From NCBI RefSeq assembly GCF_017114995.1, contig NZ_JABXKL010000083.1, positions 1 through 64,000 on the forward strand: DNA of 64,000 nucleotides. Reading direction: 5' to 3'. This document shows positions 1-8,777 of this stretch, piece by piece (position 1 is the first letter of the stretch; each line of letters opens with the position of its first letter). The notes below the pieces were generated by a model. The model saw only the letters and a list, made by a program, of their open reading frames with translations. It was not told the origin of the DNA and ran no database searches. The DNA is from Nostoc sp. NMS9. GTDB taxonomy: Bacteria > Cyanobacteriota > Cyanobacteriia > Cyanobacteriales > Nostocaceae. Made by a program: the position numbers and the translations under genes.

Positions 1-18
1 GCCATTTATTCTCCTCTG

Positions 19-957
19 ATGAAATTGGCTAAAGATGACATCCGTGGCGAGCAAATAAAAACTGTTATCCCTGAAGAAAATAGTAAACTTGGGGAGAGTG
101 AAGTAGAACAATCGAAATCTTTTAATATTACATCAACTGAACCGATGCCTACGGCAGTAAACTACGCAGCCGTTGAAAGTTCAAAAATTGAAACTCAACC
201 ATTGCTAATACCTGATAATCAACCATTACTTCAGGAGAACGAAGTAGAACAATCGAAATCTTTTGATATTACATCTACCGAACCGATGCCTACGGCGGTA
301 AACTACGCAGCCGTTGAAAGTTCAAAAATTGAAACTCAACCATTGCTAATACCTGATAATCAACCATTACTTCAGGAGAACGAAGTAGAACAATCGAAAT
401 CTTTTGATATTACATCTACCGAACCGATGCCTACGGCGGTAAACTACGCAGCCGTTGAAAGTTCAAAAATTGAAACTCAACCATTGCTAATACCTGATAA
501 TCAACCATTACTTCAGGAGAACGAAGTAGAACAATCGAAATCTTTTGATATTACATCTACCGAACCTATCGCAGGATTTGAAAGTTCAAAAATTGAAACT
601 CAACCATTGCTAATACCTGATAATCAACCCTTACCTCAATGGCAGCCAATTGATGGTAAATTCTCTGCATTTTTGGAGCAATTACCTAAATACTTAGGTA
701 GCTTTTCCACTGAATACCAGATGCCAATTATTTGTTTTGCTACAATTATTACAGCGACTGTTGCAGTTAAGATAATTATAGCTGTCTTAGATGTAATAAA
801 TGAAATTCCCCAGTTAAATCTAGCTTTCGAGTTGACTGGAATTGGTTACTTAATCTGGTTTGTTTTCCGATATCTATTTAAAGCTTCTACTCGGCAAGAA
901 TTAGCTGCACAAATTAGTTTTATCCAAAAAGAAATTGTCGAGGGACAAGATTCATAA
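19..957 (+). CDS. CAAD-domain membrane protein with 47-residue N-terminal repeats
   Basis: The C-terminal part (about residues 215-312) has two hydrophobic segments, around PIICFATIITATVAVKIII and GIGYLIWFVFRYLF, followed by the charged STRQEL block typical of CAAD domains. These were first described as membrane appendages of cyanobacterial aminoacyl-tRNA synthetases and also occur in stand-alone thylakoid proteins. The N-terminal part is a low-complexity tandem array rich in Glu, Gln, Pro and Ser, with no catalytic domain visible. The frame is open to the window edge, so the true start may lie upstream of this ATG. Three of the four repeat copies carry an 18-bp dispersed element in frame. 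The CAAD call is fairly sure; the role of the repeats is unknown. Confidence 0.7.
   Translation: MKLAKDDIRGEQIKTVIPEENSKLGESEVEQSKSFNITSTEPMPTAVNYAAVESSKIETQPLLIPDNQPLLQENEVEQSKSFDITSTEPMPTAVNYAAVESSKIETQPLLIPDNQPLLQENEVEQSKSFDITSTEPMPTAVNYAAVESSKIETQPLLIPDNQPLLQENEVEQSKSFDITSTEPIAGFESSKIETQPLLIPDNQPLPQWQPIDGKFSAFLEQLPKYLGSFSTEYQMPIICFATIITATVAVKIIIAVLDVINEIPQLNLAFELTGIGYLIWFVFRYLFKASTRQELAAQISFIQKEIVEGQDS
100..639 (+). repeat. 141-bp in-frame tandem repeat
   Basis: Copies start at 100, 241, 382 and 523 with exact 141-bp spacing (47 codons). Copies 2 and 3 are essentially identical, so amplification is recent. Copies 1-3 contain an 18-bp insert (147-164, 288-305, 429-446) between GAT and CGC. 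Copy 4 lacks it and reads Pro-Ile-Ala-Gly-Phe-Glu there, the uninterrupted form. Confidence 0.95.
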
Positions 958-1076
958 GCTATTATGCCTCCACATTTGCTTTCTTTCATCGTGAAAGAAA
1001 GCACAAGGCAAACAAACACATTCCCCGCACTATGCAAGAAGTTGCTTGGATTTTGAGAGCAAATATCTATGTTGCG

Positions 1077-1097
1077 TAGGCGTAGCCCGTCGTAGAG
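1077..1097 (-). repeat. 21-bp small dispersed element
   Basis: This is one copy of the family whose core is CTACGACGGGCTACGCCTA, read on the minus strand. The flanks rejoin as CAAT/CGCA, close to a HIP1 core. It sits in a 935-bp gene-free stretch (958-1892) that also holds other STRR-like debris at 1100-1215. I see no gene there. Confidence 0.7.
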
Positions 1098-1228
1098 ATT
1101 GCGATCGCTTCTCTACGAGAGGCTACGCTTAGGGCGTAGCTATGCCGCAGGCTTTACGAGATGCTCCGCGTAGCTTGCTTTCTAGTAGGGGTACGCTCGC
1201 TGTAGACATCGCAAAAGCACCACAGTCG

Positions 1229-1468
1229 CATCAGTGAGAGGTTAAGATAATCTTACTTTTGTCAATTAGAAATTATGCTGAAAATTTGGACAAAGCATAG
1301 GTGTTAAGTTAACTATTGTACTGAACTGATCGGTCAAGAATGAATGATGCGTATCCAGATTACGCGATCGCCTCCTCAAAAATTGTGTTTCCAACCCTAC
1401 TTTTCAGTCATATTTTGAGTACTATTGCTTATTGACAAATGGGATACGACCTTAACCTCTCACGAATG
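1229..1468. repeat. Inverted repeat pair, possible MITE-like element
   Basis: GTGAGAGGTTAAG (1234-1246) is matched by its perfect complement CTTAACCTCTCAC (1451-1463), and the similarity continues a few bases outward (GCAT on both sides). There is no ORF between them. It may be a small non-autonomous element, but no target duplication was identified. Confidence 0.35.
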
Positions 1469-1892
1469 CCACAGTCGTAGGTCGTAGTTACTCCTGAAGT
1501 CTTGTCATGTGCGTAATCTCATCAACATAAAAAACTTTTTACTTAAAGTTTTGATAAAGTCAGCGTTTAATTACGTAGTTGAATTGATTTTATCCAACCA
1601 AGTTGGTATAATAACCTCAATCGAAAACACAACTTAGTATAAAAAAATACGCAATTAATACTGTTGAATAATTCATAAAGTTTAAACGCTCAGATCGAGG
1701 ACTGTTTAAGCATTAGTTAAGCTGTTCCACATTTTTTAAATCATATATGGTCGTGTTGGCTGTTGAATGTTAACTCTTGACTGTCAACTGTCAGCAGTCA
1801 ACAAACCTCACGAGTGACTATGCAATAAATATGTGTTTTAGCTTACCAAAAATGAGAAAGTAATTTTTTCCTTACTTATGGGCGATTAAAAA

Positions 1893-2843
1893 ATGATGAA
1901 AAAGTATTTGCTTGCCGCTTCGCTGACTGCATTAGTTGTCAATCTTACCTTTACAAAACAGACTTTAGCAGCCACACTGGCTGCACCTCCTGAGGTGACT
2001 TTATATGCTGCTGGTAGCTTGAGAGGTGGGCTTTCGGAAGTTGCTAGTGCTTTTACCCAGGAATATGGGATTTCTGTCAAAACAGAATTTGCCTCCTCTG
2101 GTTCATTGAAAGATCGGTTGTTAGCAGGGGAAAAGGCAGATGTCTTTGCCAGTGCGGATTTAGGTAATGCCCTTGCACTAAATCAAAATAACTTAAGTGG
2201 GGAAGTCGAAACGTTTGCCAGAAATCCTATCTATGCGATCGCTACACCTGAAGTGTCACTCACCACAGAAAATCTGCTTGATAAGTTTCTCGATACCGAC
2301 GTTAAATTAGGTATTTCCAAACCTGTAAGCGATCCCTTGGGAGATTACGGGGTCGAAGTATTTCGCAAAGCTGAACAAATTCATCCAGGCAGCTTTGCCC
2401 AACTGAATGGTAAAGCCGTAATATTATCAGGAACATTGCCGCCAGAGAGGAATAGTCCGGGGGGCAGCATAGTCTACTATCTGCAAGATATCAACAAAGC
2501 AGACATCTATTTAGTCTATTACACCAGTGCTTTATCTGCCCAACAAATTTCACCAAGTTTACAGATAGTGGAATTGCCAGATAACTTAAAAACCCAAGCT
2601 GACTATGGTTTGACAGTACTTAAGGATGCGAATCCTGGAGGTTCAAAACTAGCTGATTATATCCTTTCACCAACTGGACAAAAAATACTAGCAAAATATG
2701 GATTTAATAGTCCGAAGTCAGTTCCCGAACCTCAGGGGGTTGGTGGAATTTTACTTGCTGTGAGTGTAGCTTTTGCCTTGCAGAGAAAGTTGATTGCTGC
2801 CAAACAGCAAAAAGTTCAAGTGAGCGATGAACGCCACAGTTAG
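1893..2843 (+). CDS. ModA-like molybdate-binding protein with PEP-CTERM-like tail
   Basis: An N-terminal signal peptide (MMKKYLLAASLTALVVNL, ending near TLAA) precedes a periplasmic binding protein fold of the molybdate/tungstate ModA type: LYAAGSLRGGLSEVASAF, FASSGSLKDRLLAGEKADVFASAD, and a C-terminal ILSPTGQKILAKYGF. In the family this protein delivers molybdate to ModB/ModC. Unusually, it ends with VPEP, a hydrophobic stretch and basic residues (about 275-305), resembling a PEP-CTERM sorting signal, which suggests membrane anchoring or processing. No ModB or ModC lies in the window. ModD, two Mop genes and HesA downstream support a molybdenum context. The ligand is inferred; another oxyanion is possible. 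Confidence 0.75.
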   Translation: MMKKYLLAASLTALVVNLTFTKQTLAATLAAPPEVTLYAAGSLRGGLSEVASAFTQEYGISVKTEFASSGSLKDRLLAGEKADVFASADLGNALALNQNNLSGEVETFARNPIYAIATPEVSLTTENLLDKFLDTDVKLGISKPVSDPLGDYGVEVFRKAEQIHPGSFAQLNGKAVILSGTLPPERNSPGGSIVYYLQDINKADIYLVYYTSALSAQQISPSLQIVELPDNLKTQADYGLTVLKDANPGGSKLADYILSPTGQKILAKYGFNSPKSVPEPQGVGGILLAVSVAFALQRKLIAAKQQKVQVSDERHS

Positions 2844-2903
2844 AAAATCGAATAATCTGGTTAAGTTTGAAACAAGCTCTTAGTAAATCTAAAGAGATAA
2901 TTT

Positions 2904-3506
2904 GTGTTAGAAACAAAGTTTTTTCAAAGACCATTAATGGTTATTCTGGGGTTAGCATTAGCTACTGTTTCTACCGCTCAACCCTCCAAAGCTGCTATCT
3001 TTACTTATCAGGGAGATACAACAAATGAACCGATTTGGCGGCGTGTAGCACCAGGGAATCCTCCCACTCTTATCAGTGGTGAAAAAGATGGGAATTTGGG
3101 AATGAGTGTACCTTACAGTGTATTATATTTTACGGTGGGTCAATCAGGTTTATATACTATAAATGGTGAATCTGAACCTACGCCACCTGCAAATAGAAAA
3201 TGGGATATTTTCTTAGCTTTATATCAGGACAGTTTCAATCCTACTGAACAATTAACCAATGTTCTTATAGCAAATACTACTACTAATGGTAGTACTGTTA
3301 ATTTCAACCGAGAACTCATTACAGGACAGAAATACTTTTTAGTTACTACCGGTCGTCGAGTGAATGATTTTGGCCGGTTTAGCAACACAATAAGTGGTTC
3401 GGGTCAAATTACACCAATTCCTGAATCAGATTCAATACCTACTGTGTTAGTCACGGGTGGTATAACTTTACTACTGTATAAGCGAAAAGTAGGTTTAAAA
3501 ATATAG
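2904..3506 (+). CDS. Small exported protein with PEP-CTERM-like tail
   Basis: It starts with GTG. A hydrophobic signal peptide (residues about 8-30, ending in the SKA region) precedes a soluble part of about 140 residues with no motif I recognise. The end has PIPES, a hydrophobic stretch (VLVTGGITLLLY) and the basic tail KRKVG, the layout of a PEP-CTERM sorting signal although the motif is imperfect. It lies 60 bp downstream of the ModA-like gene in the same direction, so co-transcription is possible. Function unknown. Confidence 0.6.
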   Translation: MLETKFFQRPLMVILGLALATVSTAQPSKAAIFTYQGDTTNEPIWRRVAPGNPPTLISGEKDGNLGMSVPYSVLYFTVGQSGLYTINGESEPTPPANRKWDIFLALYQDSFNPTEQLTNVLIANTTTNGSTVNFNRELITGQKYFLVTTGRRVNDFGRFSNTISGSGQITPIPESDSIPTVLVTGGITLLLYKRKVGLKI

Positions 3507-3520
3507 TATTTCTAAATCAT

Positions 3521-3568
3521 TTGTAAGCATATCTCCAACTTCTGAAAAGGTTGGAGATATGCTTACAA
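3521..3568. terminator. Bidirectional hairpin between convergent genes
   Basis: A perfect 19-bp stem (TTGTAAGCATATCTCCAAC at 3521-3539 with its complement at 3550-3568) closes a 10-nt loop. It sits between a plus-strand gene ending at 3506 and a minus-strand gene ending at 3681, the usual place for a shared terminator. The T-tract is weak on both sides. Confidence 0.6.
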
Positions 3569-3680
3569 AGGAGGTATGACTGCTATAGTTGTACTCATAT
3601 AATCAGAATAATCTGTACTCTGCTAACTGCCTTTTGGATTGTTCGTTAACTACTTGTTTCCAGAGAGAGAATAGAGGCGA

Positions 3681-4397
3681 TTAAGCACCTGCATCGAGAT
3701 TGTGAAAAAAAGTGATCCTGAGAGCCAATCGGCACTGTAGTGCAGTCGATGCTACTGGAGTTACCATGTGCCAGGAATTATCTGAGCGCACAATCACAGC
3801 CGAAAACTGGTTCAGTGGTGCAATATCTTGGAAGACAGATTCTGGTTTTTCGTCCAAGAGAATTCGCAAACAACCACCCCAATCCATAGACCATTGTTCA
3901 TTGAAAAATAGCAAGTGAGTCAGAGCTTTTGATGGTTCATCAGTATGAGGGCGATGACAGTGACCTAGATTGTATCGACGAAACCCAATCACCATTGCAC
4001 AGTCTTTCAATTCCACCCCAGACATTTGTGTTAAGGCTTGGCGGTAAGCAGGTGTCCATAGTTCTTCTATCACTTGTCGCCAAATACTGCTGAGATTACC
4101 AAGATTAGAAGATAATCTTCCTTGTGCAATGCGATCGCGCCAACGAACTGACAACTCAGGGCTGGCACGATGGCTACGCCCGCCGCAGGCATCGCAAAAT
4201 TTGTATATCAAAGCAATATCCTCGTTACTAGCAAGCATCTCACTCCAAAGATACCCATATCCTTCCCCTATTGATAAGCGAAACTGTTCCTGGGGAAAGC
4301 TGGCGGCAAGTTCCAAGCTAGCTGCTTTGGGCAACAAATTCTCTATCACAGCATAACGGTATGGAACTGATTGCATTGTTGTTATGATAAATGGCAT
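3681..4397 (-). CDS. 2OG-Fe(II) oxygenase-like protein
   Basis: The iron-binding triad is visible as His151-x-Asp153 (RPHTDEP) and His210 (SDNSWHMV), with Arg227 (RLALRITF) in the place of the 2-oxoglutarate-binding residue. This layout matches prolyl-4-hydroxylase-like dioxygenases; at 238 residues it is of normal size. The substrate cannot be read. Residues 70-76 (ACGGRSH) are encoded by a 21-bp dispersed element inserted in frame ahead of the catalytic core, and the frame stays open, so the protein may still be made. The start is the first ATG of the frame; an internal Met at residue 8 is an alternative. It is convergent with the gene before it and divergent from modD. Confidence 0.65.
   Translation of the reverse strand: MPFIITTMQSVPYRYAVIENLLPKAASLELAASFPQEQFRLSIGEGYGYLWSEMLASNEDIALIYKFCDACGGRSHRASPELSVRWRDRIAQGRLSSNLGNLSSIWRQVIEELWTPAYRQALTQMSGVELKDCAMVIGFRRYNLGHCHRPHTDEPSKALTHLLFFNEQWSMDWGGCLRILLDEKPESVFQDIAPLNQFSAVIVRSDNSWHMVTPVASTALQCRLALRITFFHNLDAGA
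4170..4190 (-). repeat. 21-bp small dispersed element inside the oxygenase gene
   Basis: On the coding strand the insert lies between TGCGAT and CGTGCC, adding codons Ala-Cys-Gly-Gly-Arg-Ser-His in frame. Removing it restores GCGATCG, the same junction as the other copies in this window. Confidence 0.75.
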
Positions 4398-4677
4398 CTA
4401 AATTTAGCATTCTCAATCTTCTTTAGATTATGTTTGTAATTTACACTATCTGTATGATTGCTAAATTCAAGCTTGATATTATAAGTCAATAGTTTCCAAT
4501 CTCAGCATTTAACTAATTTTGGCGACTGAGGTATATATTCTTTATTAACAAAGTTATTTTGTTACCAACTATTTGGAACAATAGTAGTAATTATTACAAT
4601 TCCTACAACTGAATGAGATTAGGTTGAGTGGGAATCTTGATTGAGCTATTTATTTGTCAGCCGATCATAAAACTAAA

Positions 4678-5529
4678 ATGAGTGTTTTCTTTTCAGATGA
4701 GGCGATCGCTAGGTTAATTCAGGAAGATGTTCCTTACCTAGATTTGACAACCTACGGACTTGGCATTGGCAAGCAACCTGGTGAAATCGAGTTTTCTACC
4801 CGTCATCCGATGACCATTTGCGCTACTGAAGAAGCAGCCAGAGTATTAAAATATTGTGGTGCCGAAATTCATTATCAAGTCGAAAGTGGTACAGTCTGCC
4901 AAGAAAAGCAATTAATTCTTCAAGCTAGTGGCACTGCTCAAGCTTTGCACAGTGGCTGGAGAGTTGGTTTAAATTTGATGGAATACGCCTCCGGCATTGC
5001 TTCGCGTACAAGAGTATTAGTAGATACTGCTAAAACAGTAAATCAGTCAGTTTCTATTGTGACTACTCGTAAATGTTTTCCAGGTACTAGAGCGCTTTCT
5101 ATCAAAGCAGTTCTAGCTGGCGGGGGTTTTTTTCATCGCTTAGGATTATCTGAAACAGTTCTGATCTTTAATCAACACCTGATATTCCTGGGAGGTATAG
5201 TTGGGCTAATTGAGCGCATGACTGAACTGCGACGACAGTTTCCAGAACAACGTATTTGCGTTGAAGTAGATACACCAGAAGATGCTTGGATGGCTGCTCA
5301 AGCAGGTGTAGATTTAATTCAGTTTGATAAAATTCCCCTACCAGACCTTGAGCCTCTAGTTTTGAAGTTAAAGCAGCAGTATCCAAACTTAAAACTAGCA
5401 GCGGCTGGTGGTATTACCTCTGAAAATATAAAGGATTATGCTAGCACTGGTGTAGATATTTTAGTGACAAGTTCACCGTACTTTGGTAAACCGTGCGATA
5501 TTGCAGTCAAAATGACGATGGCACAATAG
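4678..5529 (+). CDS. modD: ModD-type phosphoribosyltransferase-like protein
   Basis: The protein has the quinolinate phosphoribosyltransferase fold: an N-terminal EDVPYLDLTTYGLGI block, TRKCFPGTRALSIKAVLAGGG in the middle (TRK/T-P-G motif), and the C-terminal barrel ending in AAAGGITSENIKDYASTGVDILVTSSPY. The TR-K-PGTR pattern and the GGGFFHRLGLSE stretch fit ModD, the QPRTase paralogue found in molybdenum operons, rather than NadC. The exact reaction of ModD is not settled. I place the start at ATG 4678 because the family begins just before FFSDEAI; an in-frame TTG at 4654 would add eight residues. Confidence 0.75.
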   Translation: MSVFFSDEAIARLIQEDVPYLDLTTYGLGIGKQPGEIEFSTRHPMTICATEEAARVLKYCGAEIHYQVESGTVCQEKQLILQASGTAQALHSGWRVGLNLMEYASGIASRTRVLVDTAKTVNQSVSIVTTRKCFPGTRALSIKAVLAGGGFFHRLGLSETVLIFNQHLIFLGGIVGLIERMTELRRQFPEQRICVEVDTPEDAWMAAQAGVDLIQFDKIPLPDLEPLVLKLKQQYPNLKLAAAGGITSENIKDYASTGVDILVTSSPYFGKPCDIAVKMTMAQ

Positions 5530-5669
5530 TGCATTTTTATATTTAGTTTGATACTTAAGATTGCAGTTGTTAAAACGCAGGAGCTGAATTAGAAAGAATA
5601 GTGTTTACGCAAGACTTAGAACGGAAATAGGGCAGGCGTTTTACGAAGCTCTTAAGTAGTTGATGAAAT

Positions 5670-5695
5670 AGAGCGATAGACGGCTATATCGCTCT
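5670..5695. other. Perfect 9-bp hairpin downstream of modD
   Basis: AGAGCGATA (5670-5678) pairs with TATCGCTCT (5687-5695) around an 8-nt loop. There is no T-tract, so it may be a processing hairpin or a dispersed palindrome. The rest of 5530-6321 is AT-rich with no gene I can support. Confidence 0.4.
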
Positions 5696-6321
5696 CTTCA
5701 TCGCACTTGTGAACAGTTACCATTTCTTTGGTCTATTGGTTGCATAGACTACGAGTGTAGTAGCTGGATAGTTTTGCTGCAACTATAGTATCGGCACAAC
5801 TACAACCCTTTTCCACAAATCAGGCAATTTTCCAATTTACAGGTGAGTCTCACTTTTAAACACTTTATTAGCTTGATAGTTACCTATTTATAAGGCAAAT
5901 AATAACAGCAAGTTTCCATACAATATTAAGCTGAACTATTTTAAAAAGAAATAAAAATTAATTTTGTTAGTGTTTGATTACCAAATAATATGGTAATTTA
6001 CTTGAAAAGTTGGTATTATCTTCAGTACATTACACAGATGTACTTATCGATTTTGAAAAACGTAAATCTCAGGGGAGGTTTGCGGATAACTTTGGCTTTT
6101 GATTCATTAGTTTTTAATAACTCATATTGAAAACTAGCAATTTTGTATTGTCTGGTAAGGAGTTGAGAGTTGAATGATTTGAAGGCTTTATTTTTTCTAA
6201 CAAAATTTATCGTCAAATTGCTCAGTTTTGGCGATAAAAATACTAATTTTTGGTGAGCAAACATCTTTGAGCAAAACTATCTAATTTTTTCAATATTCAA
6301 TAGTAAACGGAGAAATCTTTT

Positions 6322-6999
6322 ATGCGTTTTACCCGCCAGATACCCATTGCGTCTTTAATACTATCGAGCCTGGTTTTATGGCAGCCTACTTTAGCTGACT
6401 CCAGGAGCCATCTTCCCTGGAATCGAGAAGAAAAAACACCTTCTGTCTGGGATAAAAATAAGTGTCTTGGAGGTTCTTCGCAAAGTTTTCGTTTGGGTGG
6501 AGAACTCAATAATCCAGCCACTTATAACTTGCAAAAACTGCAAAATTTACGAGATACTTTAAAAAAACAAAATCCAGCATTAGTTACTGAAATCACTGTG
6601 AGCTTTCAAACCGGCTCAGGGCCACGAACAGAAACATACTATGGAGTCCCCCTATGGGAATTGATTAATAATCCGAAAGCCGGAGGTGGCCTAAAACCTG
6701 GGAATTCTGGGGTGAATAGTAAAAACTCTTTTCTGAGGCAATATGTTCTAGTTGACGCCACAGATTGCTATGGTGCAGTCGTAGCTATTGGTGAAATTCA
6801 ACCTAACTTTGAAGGCAAAACAGTGCTAGTTGCATTTGCAAAAAAAGGTAGTGATGGTAAAATCGTGCCTTTAACAGACGAAGGATTTGCTCGTTTAGTA
6901 GTTCCAGGTGACAAAGCTGGAGGTCGTTACGTTAGTAATGTGACAAATATCCTCATATTATCTGCTCCTCCTTCTCCTTTGAAACCAAAATATTTCTGA
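6322..6999 (+). CDS. Secreted sulfite-oxidase-fold (molybdopterin-binding domain) protein
   Basis: A signal peptide (MRFTRQIPIASLILSSLVLW, cleavage near LAD) precedes about 190 residues resembling the oxidoreductase molybdopterin-binding (SUOX) fold: ITVSFQTGSGPRTETYYGVPLWELI, YVLVDATDCYGAVVAIGEI, and the C-terminal LVVPGDKAGGRYVSNVTNI. The protein is far shorter than a full sulfite oxidase or YedY and has no second domain. A single Cys (in ATDCYG) is in the core; whether it ligates molybdenum cannot be decided here. It stands alone between modD and mop, which supports a molybdenum-linked role, perhaps as a small cofactor-binding protein. Moderate confidence. Confidence 0.6.
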   Translation: MRFTRQIPIASLILSSLVLWQPTLADSRSHLPWNREEKTPSVWDKNKCLGGSSQSFRLGGELNNPATYNLQKLQNLRDTLKKQNPALVTEITVSFQTGSGPRTETYYGVPLWELINNPKAGGGLKPGNSGVNSKNSFLRQYVLVDATDCYGAVVAIGEIQPNFEGKTVLVAFAKKGSDGKIVPLTDEGFARLVVPGDKAGGRYVSNVTNILILSAPPSPLKPKYF

Positions 7000-7174
7000 A
7001 AACCCGTCTGATTAAAGATGCCTACAACGGAGAGTTCATCTTCTAATACCAGTCTGATATCTAAGTTCTTCTGTAAGGCTGAAGATATCTCACTAAATGA
7101 GGAGAATCGAACAATCTCATAGTTGTTAGTATTAATCAGTTCAGAATTATCTGATAAATAGGGAGGATCAAAAT

Positions 7175-7384
7175 ATGGAAGTTAGCGCTCGTAATTCCTT
7201 AAAAGGAACTATTAAGAAAATTCACCCAGGAGCAGTCAACTCTGAGGTCATATTAGAAATTGTGCCTGGGGTGGAAGTAACTGCAATTATTACCAAGGAG
7301 TCGGTAGAGCATCTCCAACTTCAAGAGGGAAAACAGGCGATCGCTGTGATTAAAGCGTCGGATGTCATAATTGCTACAGAATAG
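7175..7384 (+). CDS. mop: Mop molbindin (TOBE domain)
   Basis: This 69-residue protein is a single Mop/TOBE domain: SARNSLKGTIKKIHPGAVNSEV, PGVEVTAIITKESVEHL, EGKQAIAVIKASDVIIA. Molbindins of this size assemble into hexamers that store molybdate or tungstate in the cytosol. AGGGAGG lies 10 nt before the ATG (around 7161), a strong ribosome binding site that fixes the start. A second Mop gene is encoded on the other strand at 8904-9113, with hesA between them. High confidence in family, moderate in oxyanion preference. Confidence 0.9.
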   Translation: MEVSARNSLKGTIKKIHPGAVNSEVILEIVPGVEVTAIITKESVEHLQLQEGKQAIAVIKASDVIIATE

Positions 7385-7449
7385 CTGGAAATGAGTAGAT
7401 AAGTTGTGGCGATCTGCTTATAGAGCGATCGCTACGATTATCCAACTAT

Positions 7450-8208
7450 TTACGAATTTTCCGAGCAAGAACTGCTACCACACACCAGACATGAAGGATC
7501 GTGATAAGAATGTCGTTTGGCAAATTCCATTCGCATCAAGTCAATTGTCAGCAGTTGTGACAATAGGGGTTCACTAAACTTAGTAATCAGCTTTATTACC
7601 TCTAATGCACTAAGACAAGCTAGTGTCCCAGAAACAGCACCGAGAACCGAGAACCCACGCTGATTCCAATCTGGCTTTTCTGGGAACAAGCATGATAGAC
7701 AAGGAGTGACACCAGGAATAATCGTCGTCAGGTAAGCTTCCATTCCGTCCATTGCAGCTTCCACCATTGGTTTTTGCCAGCGCACGCAAGCCTGATTGAG
7801 CAAGTTCCGCTCTGTGAAATTGTGAGCGCAATCAACAGCTATATCAGCAGATTGTACTAAAGAGTCTACATTCTCTTTTGTAACGTAATCATGAACTGCT
7901 TCCACCCGAATATCAGGATTAATAGCTTGCAGAGTTTCTCTGGCTTTGAATACCCTTGGCTTACCTACCCAATCATTTGTCATCAGAACCTGACGATTCA
8001 TATCATCTAGCCGTAAGTCACCACCCCGAACTAGAATTAGCCGCCCAACACCTGCTACTGCCAAATATAGCGCTGATGTACCGCCTAATCCCCCTACACC
8101 TGTAACCAAAACCGTTGCGGACTTCAAGCGCTTTTGTGCTGTCTCTCCAAAATTGGGAAGCATCATTTGGCGGTGATAGCGTTCTAACTCACTGGGTGTT
8201 AAGTTCAT
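7450..8208 (-). CDS. hesA: HesA/MoeB/ThiF-family adenylyltransferase
   Basis: The N-terminus (ELERYHRQMMLPNFGE) and the nucleotide-binding loop VLVTGVGGLGGTSALYLAVAG are those of E1-like enzymes that adenylate the C-terminus of MoaD/ThiS-type proteins. The R and D residues of LVRGGDLRLDDMNRQ fit the ATP site. Two CxxC pairs, CLSCLFP and CLVCG, form the structural zinc site. At 252 residues it lacks the rhodanese domain of longer MoeB proteins and resembles HesA of heterocyst-forming cyanobacteria, encoded with nif genes and linked to nitrogenase metallocluster supply. Its place between two Mop genes fits molybdenum handling. MoeB remains possible. Confidence 0.75.
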   Translation of the reverse strand: MNLTPSELERYHRQMMLPNFGETAQKRLKSATVLVTGVGGLGGTSALYLAVAGVGRLILVRGGDLRLDDMNRQVLMTNDWVGKPRVFKARETLQAINPDIRVEAVHDYVTKENVDSLVQSADIAVDCAHNFTERNLLNQACVRWQKPMVEAAMDGMEAYLTTIIPGVTPCLSCLFPEKPDWNQRGFSVLGAVSGTLACLSALEVIKLITKFSEPLLSQLLTIDLMRMEFAKRHSYHDPSCLVCGSSSCSENS

Positions 8209-8355
8209 CGCTTTTTAATTCTTTATCAGTCGTAAAATTTTCCACCTAGTTGGTAGCAAGTATTGTAGTTGTCTATACATTTTTCTGATTTAGTACCTGT
8301 AAAGTTGGTATTTATTCCAGGCACTATTAAGGGAGCTATGTGCAAATACACTGAT

Positions 8356-8376
8356 GTCTACGACGGGCTATGCCTA
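8356..8376 (+). repeat. 21-bp small dispersed element
   Basis: Lies between CTGAT and CGCGAA in the intergenic region downstream of the molybdate-regulator remnant's 5' side. Same length and same GAT^CGC junction as the other copies. Confidence 0.75.
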
Positions 8377-8525
8377 CGCGAATGTATTCCTGCTCCCTCT
8401 GCGGAGATGTCGTGATAGTCCTTTATTCAATCATCTCTGCTCTTTGACCAGCACCGATCCATTACTGCCAGTTTGCTCTTTGTCCTGGGTTGAATGCCCA
8501 ATGAAATAAACCCTACAGCAAAACT

Positions 8526-8777
8526 GTGGGGTCTTTGAAGTATTATTGCTTTCTGGTAGGATATACAGAAATAGCTGATGCAGGAATCAGTACGGCATCT
8601 ATAACTTCTGCCTTTGGGTTGAGATTTATCCCCCTTTACAGTGCGCCATACGACTTGGTGATTCTCAAAGAATACTTAGAACAATTACCAGTACAGCAGT
8701 TTATCAGTATCTGGGGACATCAGAAGCGTGCGATCGCAATCCTATGCAGACATTTGGTGATGTGGCTAATAGACTAA
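8526..8777 (+). pseudogene. Remnant of a molybdate-binding (PBP-like) regulator domain
   Basis: The fragment reads ADAGISTASITSAFGLRFIP then YDLVILKEYLEQLPVQQF, which resembles the C-terminal PBP-like domain (PF12727 type) of ModE-like or xis-like molybdate-responsive regulators, whose usual text is ADAGLG...LDFIPL...YDLVIP. No start, helix-turn-helix or N-terminal half is present and the end runs into unrelated sequence. It sits between hesA and the second mop gene, the expected place for a molybdenum regulator. The call is from memory of the family and needs a profile search. Confidence 0.5.

Noticed and set aside
100..639. CRISPR-like array at the start of the window
   Set aside because: The units are contiguous 141-bp coding repeats without unique spacers and lie within an open reading frame.
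6022..6264. 80-codon minus-strand ORF upstream of the SUOX-fold gene
   Set aside because: AT-rich composition, biased Lys/Phe/Asn content and no family or ribosome binding site; looks like chance in the spacer.
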